DNA of 64,000 nucleotides, from positions 4,324,001-4,388,000 of the forward strand of contig OY970826.1 in assembly GCA_963853835.1 (NCBI GenBank). Direction: 5' to 3'. The notes under the pieces are model-generated. The model worked only from the letters and a program-made list of their open reading frames with translations, ran no database searches and had not been told where the DNA came from. Positions 11,731-22,489 of this stretch are shown one piece after another (within the stretch, counting starts at the first letter, position 1; each line of letters opens with the position of its first letter). Position numbers and translations under genes: made by a program. The DNA is from Calendula officinalis. Its lineage: Eukaryota > Streptophyta > Magnoliopsida > Asterales > Asteraceae.

Positions 11731-14274
11731 ATGACTGATAATAATGAAAGCACTCAAGCTAACAAAATCCCTATACTCACTCCCAATAACTTTGGGATGT
11801 GGAAGAATCGTATTAAGCAATACATGCTTATTACTGATTATTCCATGTGGGAAGTTGTCATTGAAGGAAACAAAACTGGTCCGGCTCAAGCAAGCAGTTC
11901 TGTAACTGAAGCAGACAAACTCAAGTGTGAAAAGGAGAAGAAAGACAGAGGAATCGAACTCAAAACTCTAAGCACTCTCCTACTGGCCATTCCTAATGAC
12001 TATCAACATCTCTTTGTTGAATATGATGATGCAAAGGTGCTGTGGCAAGCACTGGAGAAGAGATTCGTTGGCACCAAGAGCACCAAGAGGAACATGAAGT
12101 CTGTTCTCAAGCAAGACTTTGAAAACTTCAAAGGAAAGCCCAATGAGACACTCACTCAAGTGTTTGATAGATTCAACAAGCTAATTGGTGAACTTAACCA
12201 GGTTGGGGTTAAGATGGATCAAGAAGATGTTAACATGAAGTTCCTAAGGTCCCTTAGTGAAGAATGGGCCATGTACACAGTGATATACAGACAGAGAGAT
12301 GCACTAGAAGAAAAGGAGTTAGATGAACTCTACAATGATCTCAGAGTATTTGAAACCGAGGTAAATCAAAAGAACCCTTCTATTTCTTCTAATAATGCTG
12401 CATTTGTATCTAGTACAGGTCAAGGTCAAGAAACTGCCACAGGAAAGGCTGCAGATTGTGAAGATGCTGCAAGAGAATCCTTTTTCACTAGTCATGTGCA
12501 TACAGCACTAATTAGTGATGATTTGGAACAATTGAATCCAGATGATCTTGAAGAGATGGATCTCAAATGGCAGATGGCTATGCTGAGCTTGAGAACCAAA
12601 AGGTTCTTAAAAAGGACTTGTAGGACAAGTCTCAACTACAACAAAGGTGACAAAGCTGGATTTGACAAAACTAAAGTCAAATGTTACAACTGTAACAATC
12701 TTGGTCACTTTGCAAAAGAATGTCCTCAGCCAGACAAAAGATCAAAATCAACTGCTCTTGTGTCACAACAAGGACAAGGCTATGACTGGAGCTTTCAAGC
12801 AGAAGAACATGCTCAAAATCAAGCTCTTATGGCCTTTACTGACAGCAAATCTGAGGTAAAACTTAAACCTTGTACTTCTGAATGTATTAAAATTGTCAAA
12901 AATTTAGAAAAAGAAAACACTAAATTAAATGAAGATTTAGCGAAAGCATTAAGAAAAAATTATGAATTTGATGGTGTGATTGCTGATCAAGAACATCAGA
13001 TAAAGGTGTACCAGATGATTGATCAAAGGATAAAGGAAGAACTGCTCCAAGCTGTAGATGAGAAAGATGACTATGAATCAAAAAATAAAGAACTAACAAG
13101 TAAATTAGAAGAATGTCAACTTGAAATTGAACAAAATAAACTAACAATTAAGAAATTTGAAAGAAACACTAAAATTCTTGATGAATTAACTAATAATCAA
13201 ACTACAGATAAAGTTGTTCATGGGGTGGGATATCATGCTGTACTACCTCCATATAAATTCATCCCTCCACTTAAAGATAGTTCAGAAAGAATAATAAATG
13301 AATTAAAAAGTGAAAATCAAACTGAATCTAATAATGAAACATCTGAATCAAATGATTCTTCTGATGATGATCAAACTACAGACTCAATTGAATTTACAAT
13401 TTTTAAAACTGAATCCACAAACTCAATTGATACAAGTTTTCACACTGCACAAAGTCCAAAAAGTCCAAATGAATCTCCTAAATATGATGCAGAAAATATA
13501 CCAAAAATTTTAAAAAGGGAAAATCAAAGAAACAGGAATCAACTCTTAGAACAAAGAAAAACCATAAGGGCTAAGGATAATAAATTAAAATGTGTTATTT
13601 ACAACAAAGTAAATCATTTAGCAAAGGATTGTCACTTCAATCCAATAAATTGCAAAGAGTTCAAGGAATTTAAAAATTCTAAAGAAAAGGCAAAAACACA
13701 TAATTTAAAAGATACTACTGGTCCTTCAGTAGTAAAAACTCCAATTGCTGAAACACCAAGATTTGGAAGAAGTGCATCAAGGTTTGTTCAAAGTAGAAGA
13801 GTTGGAAGCCCAAAGAACAGCAATTACTTCAAGAACAATGGAAAATCAAATCAAAATAAACAATATTTTAAATTTTCCAACACGAGTAAAAACTTTAACA
13901 ATTTTACTACTGGTGCTAACCCTAATTATAATGTTGTCTGGTACCAGTACAAAAACACTACATGTAAAAACCCTATTCTTAAAAATACTACTGCTGCAAA
14001 ACCATTTGCTCAACATACTACTGATCATTCTAAACATGGTAAGTACCCAAATACTACTGGTCCATCAGTAGTAAAGTATTCAAAAGCTAAAAACAATAGG
14101 TATAGACCAAGATCAGTAGTACACTCTGAAAAATCCAAAAGGGCAGTAGTAAAACAGAACACCAGTACTAAAAAGGTATGGGTACCAAAAATGTTTAAGG
14201 TTAAGTGTTCTAAATCTGATTTCTCAAAGGATGAACCCAAGACATATAAAGCTTGGGTTCCCAAACTTAACTAA
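11731..14274 (+). CDS. Gag protein of Copia element 2, 847 aa
   Basis: An intact gag frame from ATG 11731 to TAA 14272. The N-terminal part (about residues 1-200) is the copia-type gag domain. The first zinc knuckle is C-Y-N-C...GHFAKEC near residues 317-330. A charged coiled-coil region follows (about 390-490), then an Asn/Ser-rich low-complexity region. The second knuckle near residue 628 reads C-V-I-Y, where element 1 has C-L-I-C, so one zinc ligand is lost. The peptide TTGPSVV occurs twice near the C-terminus, each time encoded by an inverted TACTACTG/CAGTAGTA pair. It ends with AWVPKLN, just before pol, which is in a different frame. Confidence 0.9.
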   Translation: MTDNNESTQANKIPILTPNNFGMWKNRIKQYMLITDYSMWEVVIEGNKTGPAQASSSVTEADKLKCEKEKKDRGIELKTLSTLLLAIPNDYQHLFVEYDDAKVLWQALEKRFVGTKSTKRNMKSVLKQDFENFKGKPNETLTQVFDRFNKLIGELNQVGVKMDQEDVNMKFLRSLSEEWAMYTVIYRQRDALEEKELDELYNDLRVFETEVNQKNPSISSNNAAFVSSTGQGQETATGKAADCEDAARESFFTSHVHTALISDDLEQLNPDDLEEMDLKWQMAMLSLRTKRFLKRTCRTSLNYNKGDKAGFDKTKVKCYNCNNLGHFAKECPQPDKRSKSTALVSQQGQGYDWSFQAEEHAQNQALMAFTDSKSEVKLKPCTSECIKIVKNLEKENTKLNEDLAKALRKNYEFDGVIADQEHQIKVYQMIDQRIKEELLQAVDEKDDYESKNKELTSKLEECQLEIEQNKLTIKKFERNTKILDELTNNQTTDKVVHGVGYHAVLPPYKFIPPLKDSSERIINELKSENQTESNNETSESNDSSDDDQTTDSIEFTIFKTESTNSIDTSFHTAQSPKSPNESPKYDAENIPKILKRENQRNRNQLLEQRKTIRAKDNKLKCVIYNKVNHLAKDCHFNPINCKEFKEFKNSKEKAKTHNLKDTTGPSVVKTPIAETPRFGRSASRFVQSRRVGSPKNSNYFKNNGKSNQNKQYFKFSNTSKNFNNFTTGANPNYNVVWYQYKNTTCKNPILKNTTAAKPFAQHTTDHSKHGKYPNTTGPSVVKYSKAKNNRYRPRSVVHSEKSKRAVVKQNTSTKKVWVPKMFKVKCSKSDFSKDEPKTYKAWVPKLN

Positions 14275-14294
14275 TCTTTTATCTACTTGTGCAG
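14275..14294 (+). other. gag-pol junction, out of frame
   Basis: After the gag stop a pyrimidine-rich stretch ends in TTGTGCAG before pol resumes 23 bases after the gag stop start, in the -1/+2 frame. The same layout (gag stop, then TTTATGTGCAG) is found in element 1. The sequence looks like a 3' splice acceptor; whether it is used is unknown. Confidence 0.4.
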
Positions 14295-17200
14295 AGCATT
14301 CAGATCCCAGAAGAAGGAAGAACATGGCACATTGATAGTGGATGCTCAAGGCACATGACTTGAAATCTGCAAATTCTTATAGATTTCAAGATATTTGTTG
14401 GAGGATATGTGGCCTTTGGTGAGAACCCAAAGGGAGGTAAGATTACAGGTAAAGGTACTGTTACTAATGGCAAAATTACCTTTGATAATGTATTTTATGT
14501 AGCTGAGCTAAAATACAATCTAGTCAGTGTGTCTCAAGTTTGTGATAAAAAAGAACAAAATTCTTTTCACAGACATTGAGTGCATCATTCTTTCTCCTGA
14601 CTTTATTTTAGATGAAAAATATGTTGTTTTAAGAACTCCAAGGAGAAATAATGTGTATTGCCTGGATATAGGGGAGAACTCATTTCTTCAAATGAGGTCA
14701 ACTGTTTTATATCCAAGGCAAACACCACTGAATCAGAACTATGGCATAGAAGGATGTGTCACACTAATTTCAAAAACATGAACAATTTAGTAAAAAGAAA
14801 TTTGGTCATTGGACTACCTCAAAAACAATTCATGTGTGATCATCATTGTGTTGCATGCCTAAAAGGTAAACAACACAAGACTTCTCATAAGTCCAAATCT
14901 GTGAACTCTATTTCTGTTCCTTTACAACTCTTACATATGGACCTATTTGGACCTACAAATGTAATGAGTATTGGAAAGAAACAATATTGTCTTGTTATTA
15001 CTGATGACTTTTCCAGATATACATGGGTTTTCTTTCTCAGGACAAAAGATGAAACAAGTGAACTCATCAAGAACTTAATTGTTAAACTGGAGAACACATC
15101 TGATCAAAAAGTTAAAGCCATAAGATGTGACAATGGCACAGAATTTAAAAATGCTAATTTAATTAACTTTTGTGATCTTAAAGGTATTGACAGGCAATAC
15201 AGCTCACCTAGAACTCCTCAACAAAATGGTGTAGCTGAAAGAAGAAATAGAACCATCATAGAAGCAGCAAGATCAATGTTAGCAGATTCAAAGTTACCAA
15301 TCACTTTTTGGGCTGAGGCTGTTAATACTGCCTGTTATGTTCAAAACAGAGTATTAATAGTGAAGCCACATTATAAAACACCATATGAACTTTTCAATAA
15401 AAGAAAACCTTCTATAAGTTTCTTAAAATCATTTGGTTGTCCTTGTACTATTCTGATTACAAGAGAACAAATTGGTAAGTTTGACTGCAAAGCTGATGAT
15501 GGAATCTTTGTGGGATACTCTACTCAAAGCAAATCATACAGAGTGTTCAACAAAAGACTAAGGATAACTGAAGAAAGCATCAATGTATCCTTTAATGAAA
15601 ATGTTCCTAATGAACAAGGAAATGGTCCAGATTGGCTATTTAACATAGACAATCTAACCAAATCCTTTAATTCTAACATGGATTTAAATGCAGGTGATTC
15701 AAATTGTCATACTCAAAAGGAAGGAACATCATCTGTTAATACTGGTCAAGAAGAGATGATATACATAGTAGTTAATACTGCTCCCATAGTTAATACTGAG
15801 GACAGTAATAACACAAATTCTGTAAGCAGTAGTAACTCTGAGAATGAGGACAGTAGTAATTCAAATACTAATGGTACCAGTAATAGTACTCAAAATACTA
15901 CTGGTCCTAGCAATAACCTAAATTCTCAAGATACTACTGATCCCAGTAACAACAACAATACTACTGATCTCAATGAAGATAATAACAGCAGCAACTCTGA
16001 CCAAGATAATGATGAACCAAACATCAATGACAATGAAGTATCACTAGAAGAGCAAATGCCTGAGACAAATGAGTCCAATCTTGAAAATCAACTAGTGGTT
16101 GATAGAGCTACAACAACAAGGACTCAGAAGAACCATCCATTAGACCTTGTTCTAAGTGATGTTAACTCACCACTGCAAACAAGAAGCAAATTAAACAAAA
16201 GCTTAACTGCAAACATGTGTAATATAAGTTTAATTGCTAATGAATGTATGTTTGAATGCTTTCTGTCTCAGGATGAACCAAAGAAGATTCAACAAGCAAT
16301 GAAGGACTCAAACTGGATTGAGGCAATGCAAGAAGAACTCCTTCAATTCAAATTACAAGCTGTTTGGACACTTGTACCTCTACCTAAAGGAAAAAGAGCC
16401 ATTGCAACAAGGTGGATCTTCAGAAACAAGAAAGATGAAAGAGGTATAGTGATCAAGAACAAAGCCAGACTTGTAGCCCAAGGATACACTCAAGAAGAAG
16501 GAATAGACTATGATGAAGTATATGCTCATGTTGCTAGAATTGAAGCAATAAGAATTTTCTTAGCATATGCTTCATTCAAAAAATTCAAAGTCTATCAAAT
16601 GGATGTAAAGAGTGCATTCCTATATGGGAAGATTGAAGAAGAGGTCTACGTATGCCAACCTCCAGGATTTGAAGATCCAAAACATGGTGATTATGTGTTC
16701 AAATTAGATAAAGCTCTGTATGGCCTACATCAGGCACCAAGAGCATGGTATGATACATTATCATCATATCTATTAAAGAATAATTTTAAAAGAGGAGCCA
16801 TTGACAAAACTTTGTTTACAAAGAAAGTCAAAGATGATATACTACTGGTACAAATCTATGTAGATGATATCATCTTTGGTTCAACCAATGATTTATTATG
16901 CAAAGAATTTGAAGAACTGATGCAAATCAAATTCAAGATGAGCTCTATGGGTCCAATGAACTTCTTCCTTGGACTCCAAGTCAGTCAAAGAACAGATGGT
17001 ATTTTGATAAACCAATCAAAATATGTTAAAGACATCTTGGAGAAGTTTGATTTGAAAGACTGCAAGAGTGCAAGTACACCAATGGAAACACACAAACACC
17101 TACATCCAGATGTTGAGGGGGAGGATGTAGATGAACACTTATATAGATCAATGATAGGCTCTTTGATGTACTTAACTGCATCAAGACCTGACATTATGTA

Positions 17201-17801
17201 TAGTGTTTGTGTGTGTGCAAGATATCAAGCAAGACCTAAAGAACTACACTTGCAGGCTGTCAAAAGAATATTCAGATACTTGAAAGGCAAACCATCACTT
17301 GGTCTATGGTATCCACATGATTCACCCTTTGAACTAATAGCCTACACAGATAGTGACTATGGAGGTGAATGTCAAGATAAAAAGTCCACTACTGGTGGAT
17401 GTCAATTCTTTGGATCAAGACTGGTGTCATGGCAATGTAAGAAACAAACAAATGTATCAACATCAACTGCTGAAGCAGAGTATGTAGCTGCATCTGCTTG
17501 TTGTGCTCAAGTACTCTGGATTCAAAACCAACTTCTAGACTTTGGTATCTCTATCCTTAAAACTCCTATTTATATTGATAATCATAGTGCTATTAGTATT
17601 GTGAACAATCCAGTAAAACACTCTAAAACTAAACACATTGAAATAAGATTTCATTTTATAAGAGACTGTAATGAAAAGAAATTAATCAAAGGAGTTAAAA
17701 TTCATACTGATGATCAATTAGCAGATCTTTTTACAAAAGCATTTGATGTAGGAAGATTCAACTTCTTGGTTAGCAGTATTGGAATGATTTTGATAACTTA
17801 A
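14295..17801 (+). pseudogene. pol of Copia element 2 (protease-integrase-RT-RNase H, three lesions)
   Basis: The protease signature IDSG lies near 14331, but an in-frame TGA follows at 14361-14363. An extra A in the run 14547-14552 shifts the frame. A missing G near 14672 shifts it again, after which one frame is open from 14658 to 17801 (1047 codons). In that frame are the HHCC zinc finger (H30, H35, C64, C67), the integrase D,D,E core (from D95), an acidic Asn/Ser/Thr linker, RT with YVDD at 16857-16868, and RNase H with TDSDYGG, STAEAEY and DNHSA. The catalytic residues of integrase, RT and RNase H remain, while protease and the start of pol are disrupted. Confidence 0.92.
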
Positions 17802-18383
17802 AATCTCACTTAAAATCATGTGTAAAGTTTTTGTTGTAAAAAGTTATTTATTTGTTTAAGTGTTTTACTACTGGTAGGTCTGTATTACTGGTGTGTAGGC
17901 ATGTGCACAAAATACTACTGGTAGGTCAATACTACTGGTGTGTATTAGGTTTACATAAATACTACTGGTAAGTCAGTACTACTAGTATTCACATATACTA
18001 CTGGTCTTGTGTGTTGGTGGTTACTACTGATGTCTATAGTTACTACTGATGTCAAAATCCTTAGTTACTACTGATGTTCGTAGATACTACTGACGTTCTC
18101 TTACTGGTATCAAATTTACTACTGGTCTTTCAGAATCAAAATTACCAAACTAACCCCCGTGAAAATAACCATTATGTTATGATTCGAAGGGCAATTTAGT
18201 CTTTTTGCAGGTTAAATCGAAAGATATAAAAGGCGGCAGTCGATTAGTTTAGCATTATCTTCACTTCGATTTACTAAATCCTCTCGATAAACCCTAACTT
18301 ACGATCAAAAACCTTACACCAGTAACAAAAATTCTTACTTGTTTCTCTCAAATCAAAAGATCAAAACATCAAAATAATCAACA
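17802..18383 (+). repeat. Spacer with TACTACTG(G/A)T array between pol and third frame
   Basis: From about 17866 to 18127 the motif TACTACTGGT or TACTACTGAT occurs ten times exactly, with some weaker copies, separated by 8-25 bases. GGT forms dominate the first half and GAT forms the second. The rest, 18130-18383, looks like a leader to the third frame, possibly a promoter or 5' UTR, but no clear TATA box placement can be proved. Confidence 0.8.
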
Positions 18384-21300
18384 ATGGCAACTCTACAATC
18401 TCTCGATGTTAAAACAGATCTTAAATACTCAGAATTCCACAATATGTGTGCGTTTCTACGCAATCCAGATGGTACAAAAGACTTTCGACCAATCGTACAT
18501 TTTCTGAGAAACTCATACATAAAGTTTGCTCTAACTGTAAATCCGAGAGCATATCAACAGCACTTGGTTGATTTCTGGACCAATGCGGAAAGAACAGAAG
18601 GTGCAACTGTACCTATGATAAAATCATCGGTGGATGGAAAGTCTATCACAATCACTGAACAATCGATTCGACACCATCTACAACTACATGATGATGCAGG
18701 TATGTTTACACTTCCTAAGGAATTCATTGCTGAAATTTTAAATAAAATGGGTTATGAGGGAAGACTTAACATAGTAACTTTCCAAAAAGGTCTTCTCTCC
18801 CCACAATGGAAATTTCTTGTACATACTATTCAGCACTGTATTTCTCCTAAAAGAAGTACTTGGAATGAGTTTAATAAGGCAATAGCCTCTGCTGTTGTCT
18901 GTTTATGCACAGACCAAGTATTTAATTTTTCATATATGATTTTTGAAGGTATGTTAGGAAATCTTAGTTCCTCAAAATTTTTAATGTATCCCAGATTTCT
19001 TCAACATATTATAAACTGTGAATTGCAAAACTTGTCAACTCCCAAAAACATTTTTATCATTCCTGAGTTGAACAAGAAAGTTTTCTCAAATATGAGAAAA
19101 CAATTTAAATTTTCGGGCAAGGAAACCCCTTTGTTTCCTAATATGATCAAAGATCAACCACAACTTGGAGAGGATTCAATCATAGATACAACCCAAATTG
19201 AACCTCAACCCACTCCATCACCCCCAAATGCAGCCCAAACACCACCCCAAATAGTCACTCAATCACCCACACATATAGAAGTCCTGAATGTGTCCCAGGA
19301 ACTTGAAATAAATCTGCAGAGTGCTACTCTTCACTCTGTGGAAGACCTACCAAACAAAACCCAAAATATTTCCACAACTTACAAAAGGAAGAAAGCTTCC
19401 TTCAAGGACACCAGGGGACAAATTGAGTCACACCCCAGGCTCCAAGAGTTGTCCTCCAAGGAGGAGAGAGGACATGAGGCGAGGGCTTTCACTACTGATG
19501 CCCCAAAGGTGGGTGCACAGGACAGTGAAAACATAACTAAGACCCAGACCTCGGCAACTTTTAGTGATGACTCATTTGAGGAATTACTTAAAGGACCCCG
19601 GTGCCAAGAAACCATAAGGGGGGCACTTCTGCTTCTTCTAGGAAGAAGAGAGTGTCTAAACAACCCAATGAATCACCAAGAAGTGATGAGGGTAGATCTA
19701 TGGATTTGATGGAAAAGATGGAAAACCTTAAAGCCAATGTACCAGTCAGTGAGCCCGATGATCTTGCTAGATGGAGTGAGGGCAGTATTAAAACCAAACA
19801 ATTGACGGATAAATTGGATTCTCTTGAATCTACTGTACAAGACTTCCTTAAGTACCTCACCAATCAGGGAAAAACAATAACAGTGATGAAGAGACACATT
19901 AATACAATCAACAAACGGATGCGGTTATATGAGCACAGGCTTCATCAATAAACAAAGATTATAAGAAGATTGAAAAAGAAGGTTGATGATAGTGAGGCTC
20001 CACCAGTTGAGCTCACTAAGGGGGAGAAGGACAACATTCAAAGTATGATTGATGAATCAATTGCAGCAGCAGCAACTTCTCTTCTCAACCTCAAAGAAAC
20101 AACAGTTGATGAAGGCCCAGAAAAGATGGATGTTGATGATGAGCCAATTTCTACTGCTCCTATGGAACAACAAGCTGAACAAGAAGTATCAGTAGTAACT
20201 CCTACTACTGATATTATAGTAGTAGTAAATCCACAAGAGGAAATCATTGCAACAAACACTACTGATGCCCTATCAGTAGTAACTCCTGAAGTCACACCAG
20301 TAGTAACTACTTTGGTTACTACTGAAGAGGAAGAACTACAACTCCCAGAGTTAATTGAAAGGGAAAGACATGTCATCATCTCCAAACCACCAACTCCTAA
20401 TCAACCACTTATCATACCTGACATTGATGATAATGTGAATTGGTTTGAGGTAGATGAATGTACACTTCCTCCACACCCTAAAATATTATCAGAAGATCAA
20501 CTACACTTGTTCTATCTAAAACTTCTGATTCTGGGTGTACCTGATATGAAATACACTCCACCTCCACCATCTGCTTGTATTGGAAAAGGAAAGGAAATAT
20601 ATGATGATGATTATCCAAACAGAGCATTAGGTCACCAAATGGTGAACAAAATCAATCATGTCAGATCTGAAAAACAATCTAGATGGAGGGTAAAACACAA
20701 GAAATTCTTGGAGAATGTGGAGATGTATCAAGCTCTTGAGGAGAAGAAGAAGAAGAAAACTCAAGAAGCAGAAATACCTGTTCAAATAACAGATATCCAG
20801 TTAGAAGCTCAAAAAGCAGAATTCAAAAGACTCAGAAAAGTTGAAGAAGAACATATACAATGTCTTGAAGAACTGGTTTCTGAATGCAAAAGAACAAAAA
20901 GTGAACTAACTGATGATGTGTTTGAACAAAAGACAAATATGATTGAGTTTCTCAAATCAAAAGGGCACAATACACATTGTCCTTTGGCAGGATGAAAATG
21001 ATAACAATTGTAGAAAAATACTGCACTGCCAAGAAGAAGGACTTAGCTGAACAAGAAGCTGAAGAAGCAAAGAAATCAAAAGCCCTAATTCCAATCAGTC
21101 CAACATTAATCAAAACTGGTAGTACATCAATTACTGGTGAATCCTCAACTCCCCAATCAAAGAAGAGAAAGGTTGTTACTCAAGAACAGAGTACTAAAAA
21201 GAAATAAAAAACAGAACAAATCATTCCTGTTCTTGAAGTACCAGTTGCTCCCTTGCAGAACAATCCAATCATCAATTGGAGGGTTATGCCTAACAATGTC

Positions 21301-21813
21301 ATAGAAATTATAAGGGAAGATAAAGTTGTACAAAGATTTACTGGATGGTTACCATTGATCAGTTCATGTTCAAGAAGTGATGTAATCAAGCTTCTGATCA
21401 TTGGAAAACCAAGGATGTCAAAGAAATCATGGAAAGAGTCTGGTGATGGATATTTGACAAGAATGATAGATGCTGCATTTTATCCAGACAACTACCCAGA
21501 ACAATTTACAGATCCAGGAAATGTTTATGCTTGGAATGTGATTCCAACTGCCAATATGTACTTCTTTGAAAAATCAGGCAAAGTATGTGAGCTATACTTA
21601 TATGAAAAAGAATATCCACATTCTGAAAAGACTATGTATCAGATATTCACAAATACAATGATGAAACCATATGATGCTGTTATGTTCCAGAACAAATTAA
21701 CTTATTTTACAAAGAGAAACAGCAAATACATCATTGCACAAAGACATCAACAGAATCAAAGAACGTTGGAGAAAAGAAAGAAAGAAGAAGAAGAACAAAA
21801 GAAACTTATGTGA
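18384..21813 (+). pseudogene. Third reading frame of Copia element 2 (post-pol protein, broken)
   Basis: The ATG at 18384 opens 441 codons (to 19709). Homology with element 1 then continues in another frame after a 6-G run at 19619-19624 (open 19601-19951 and, after a TAA, 19970-20995), and again in a third frame (20977-21207, TAA, 21253-21813). Residues 1-230 are the conserved globular domain. Next are a Pro/Thr-rich tail, a Lys/Glu-rich coiled coil with KKKRV-type basic patches, a Thr/Val-rich acidic part, and a C-terminal domain (21253-21760, with SKKSWKESGDGYLTRM). The N-terminal domain resembles hypothetical, often misnamed Asteraceae proteins and plant-transposon-associated domains (from memory). 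No membrane segment is visible and the role is unknown. Confidence 0.78.
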
Positions 21814-21833
21814 TTGAAAGAGAATCAATAAGT

Positions 21834-21845
21834 TTAGGGGGAGAT
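21834..21845 (+). promoter_or_regulatory. Polypurine tract of Copia element 2
   Basis: AGGGGGAGAT directly precedes the 3' LTR, as required to prime plus-strand DNA synthesis. It fixes the left end of the 3' LTR at 21846. Confidence 0.85.
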
Positions 21846-22484
21846 TGTTGGAACAAAATCACAGATCAACTTATTACTGATGCTGCAGTTATTACTGATC
21901 ATGTTTACTACTGATGAATATCATGGTTGATACTGATGGGGCAGAAACTTACTACTGATGAGTTGATACTGGTGAAGACTATAACTTAGTTACTACTGAT
22001 CAAGGCACAGAGTGAAGATACTACTGATCAATAGTAGTTACTACTGACGATGGTTTTTGACTTACTACTGGTCACCAGACTTACTACTGATGTTGCATAT
22101 TTACTACTGGTGATTAGTTTTACTACTGATACGCGTTTATGGAACATATCAAGTCCGAGATCTTCGCAGAGATAGTTATAGAATGTAATTCAATGTATAT
22201 CTTTTATATTTCGATGTAAATCAAGTCCTAGAATAACTAGGGTAAATAGTTAGGCTTCAAGGACTATTATAAATAGTTCCTTACGAATTGTAAACGTACG
22301 TGTGTATTGTTAATCGATAATATACATTGAAGCTTTTTGTGAAACTGTGTTCTTAATATTTTCGCATATTGTTTTACAGTTCATTGTTCTTAATATATTG
22401 ATATAGTGTTGATCCGCTGCAACTTCTATTATCAATTAGATCTAAAGGTGTTTATTAACTCATCATAGTTAATCGATCCTGACA
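21846..22484 (+). repeat. 3' LTR of Copia element 2 (639 bp)
   Basis: Same length as the 5' LTR with 4 substitutions and no indels by direct reading. It is followed by the target duplication GTTAC at 22485-22489. Confidence 0.96.
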
Positions 22485-22489
22485 GTTAC

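Larger units (their letters stand above)
11002..22484 (+). mobile_element. Copia element 2 (complete SIRE-like LTR retrotransposon, 11.5 kb)
   Basis: The element has TG...CA ends and a perfect 5-bp duplication GTTAC (10997-11001 and 22485-22489). Two 639-bp LTRs, a primer-binding site, a purine tract, gag, pol in copia order and a long third frame are all on the plus strand. The LTRs differ at 4 of 639 positions. Assuming 1.3e-8 substitutions per site per year this is about 0.2-0.3 million years, a rough figure from an assumed rate. Pol and the third frame are nevertheless broken, so this copy probably moved with proteins supplied in trans or decayed quickly after insertion. Confidence 0.96.

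Noticed and set aside
18384..19709. Third frame as a retroviral-type envelope
   Set aside because: No signal peptide, membrane anchor or glycosylation-rich ectodomain is visible; only position after pol would support it.
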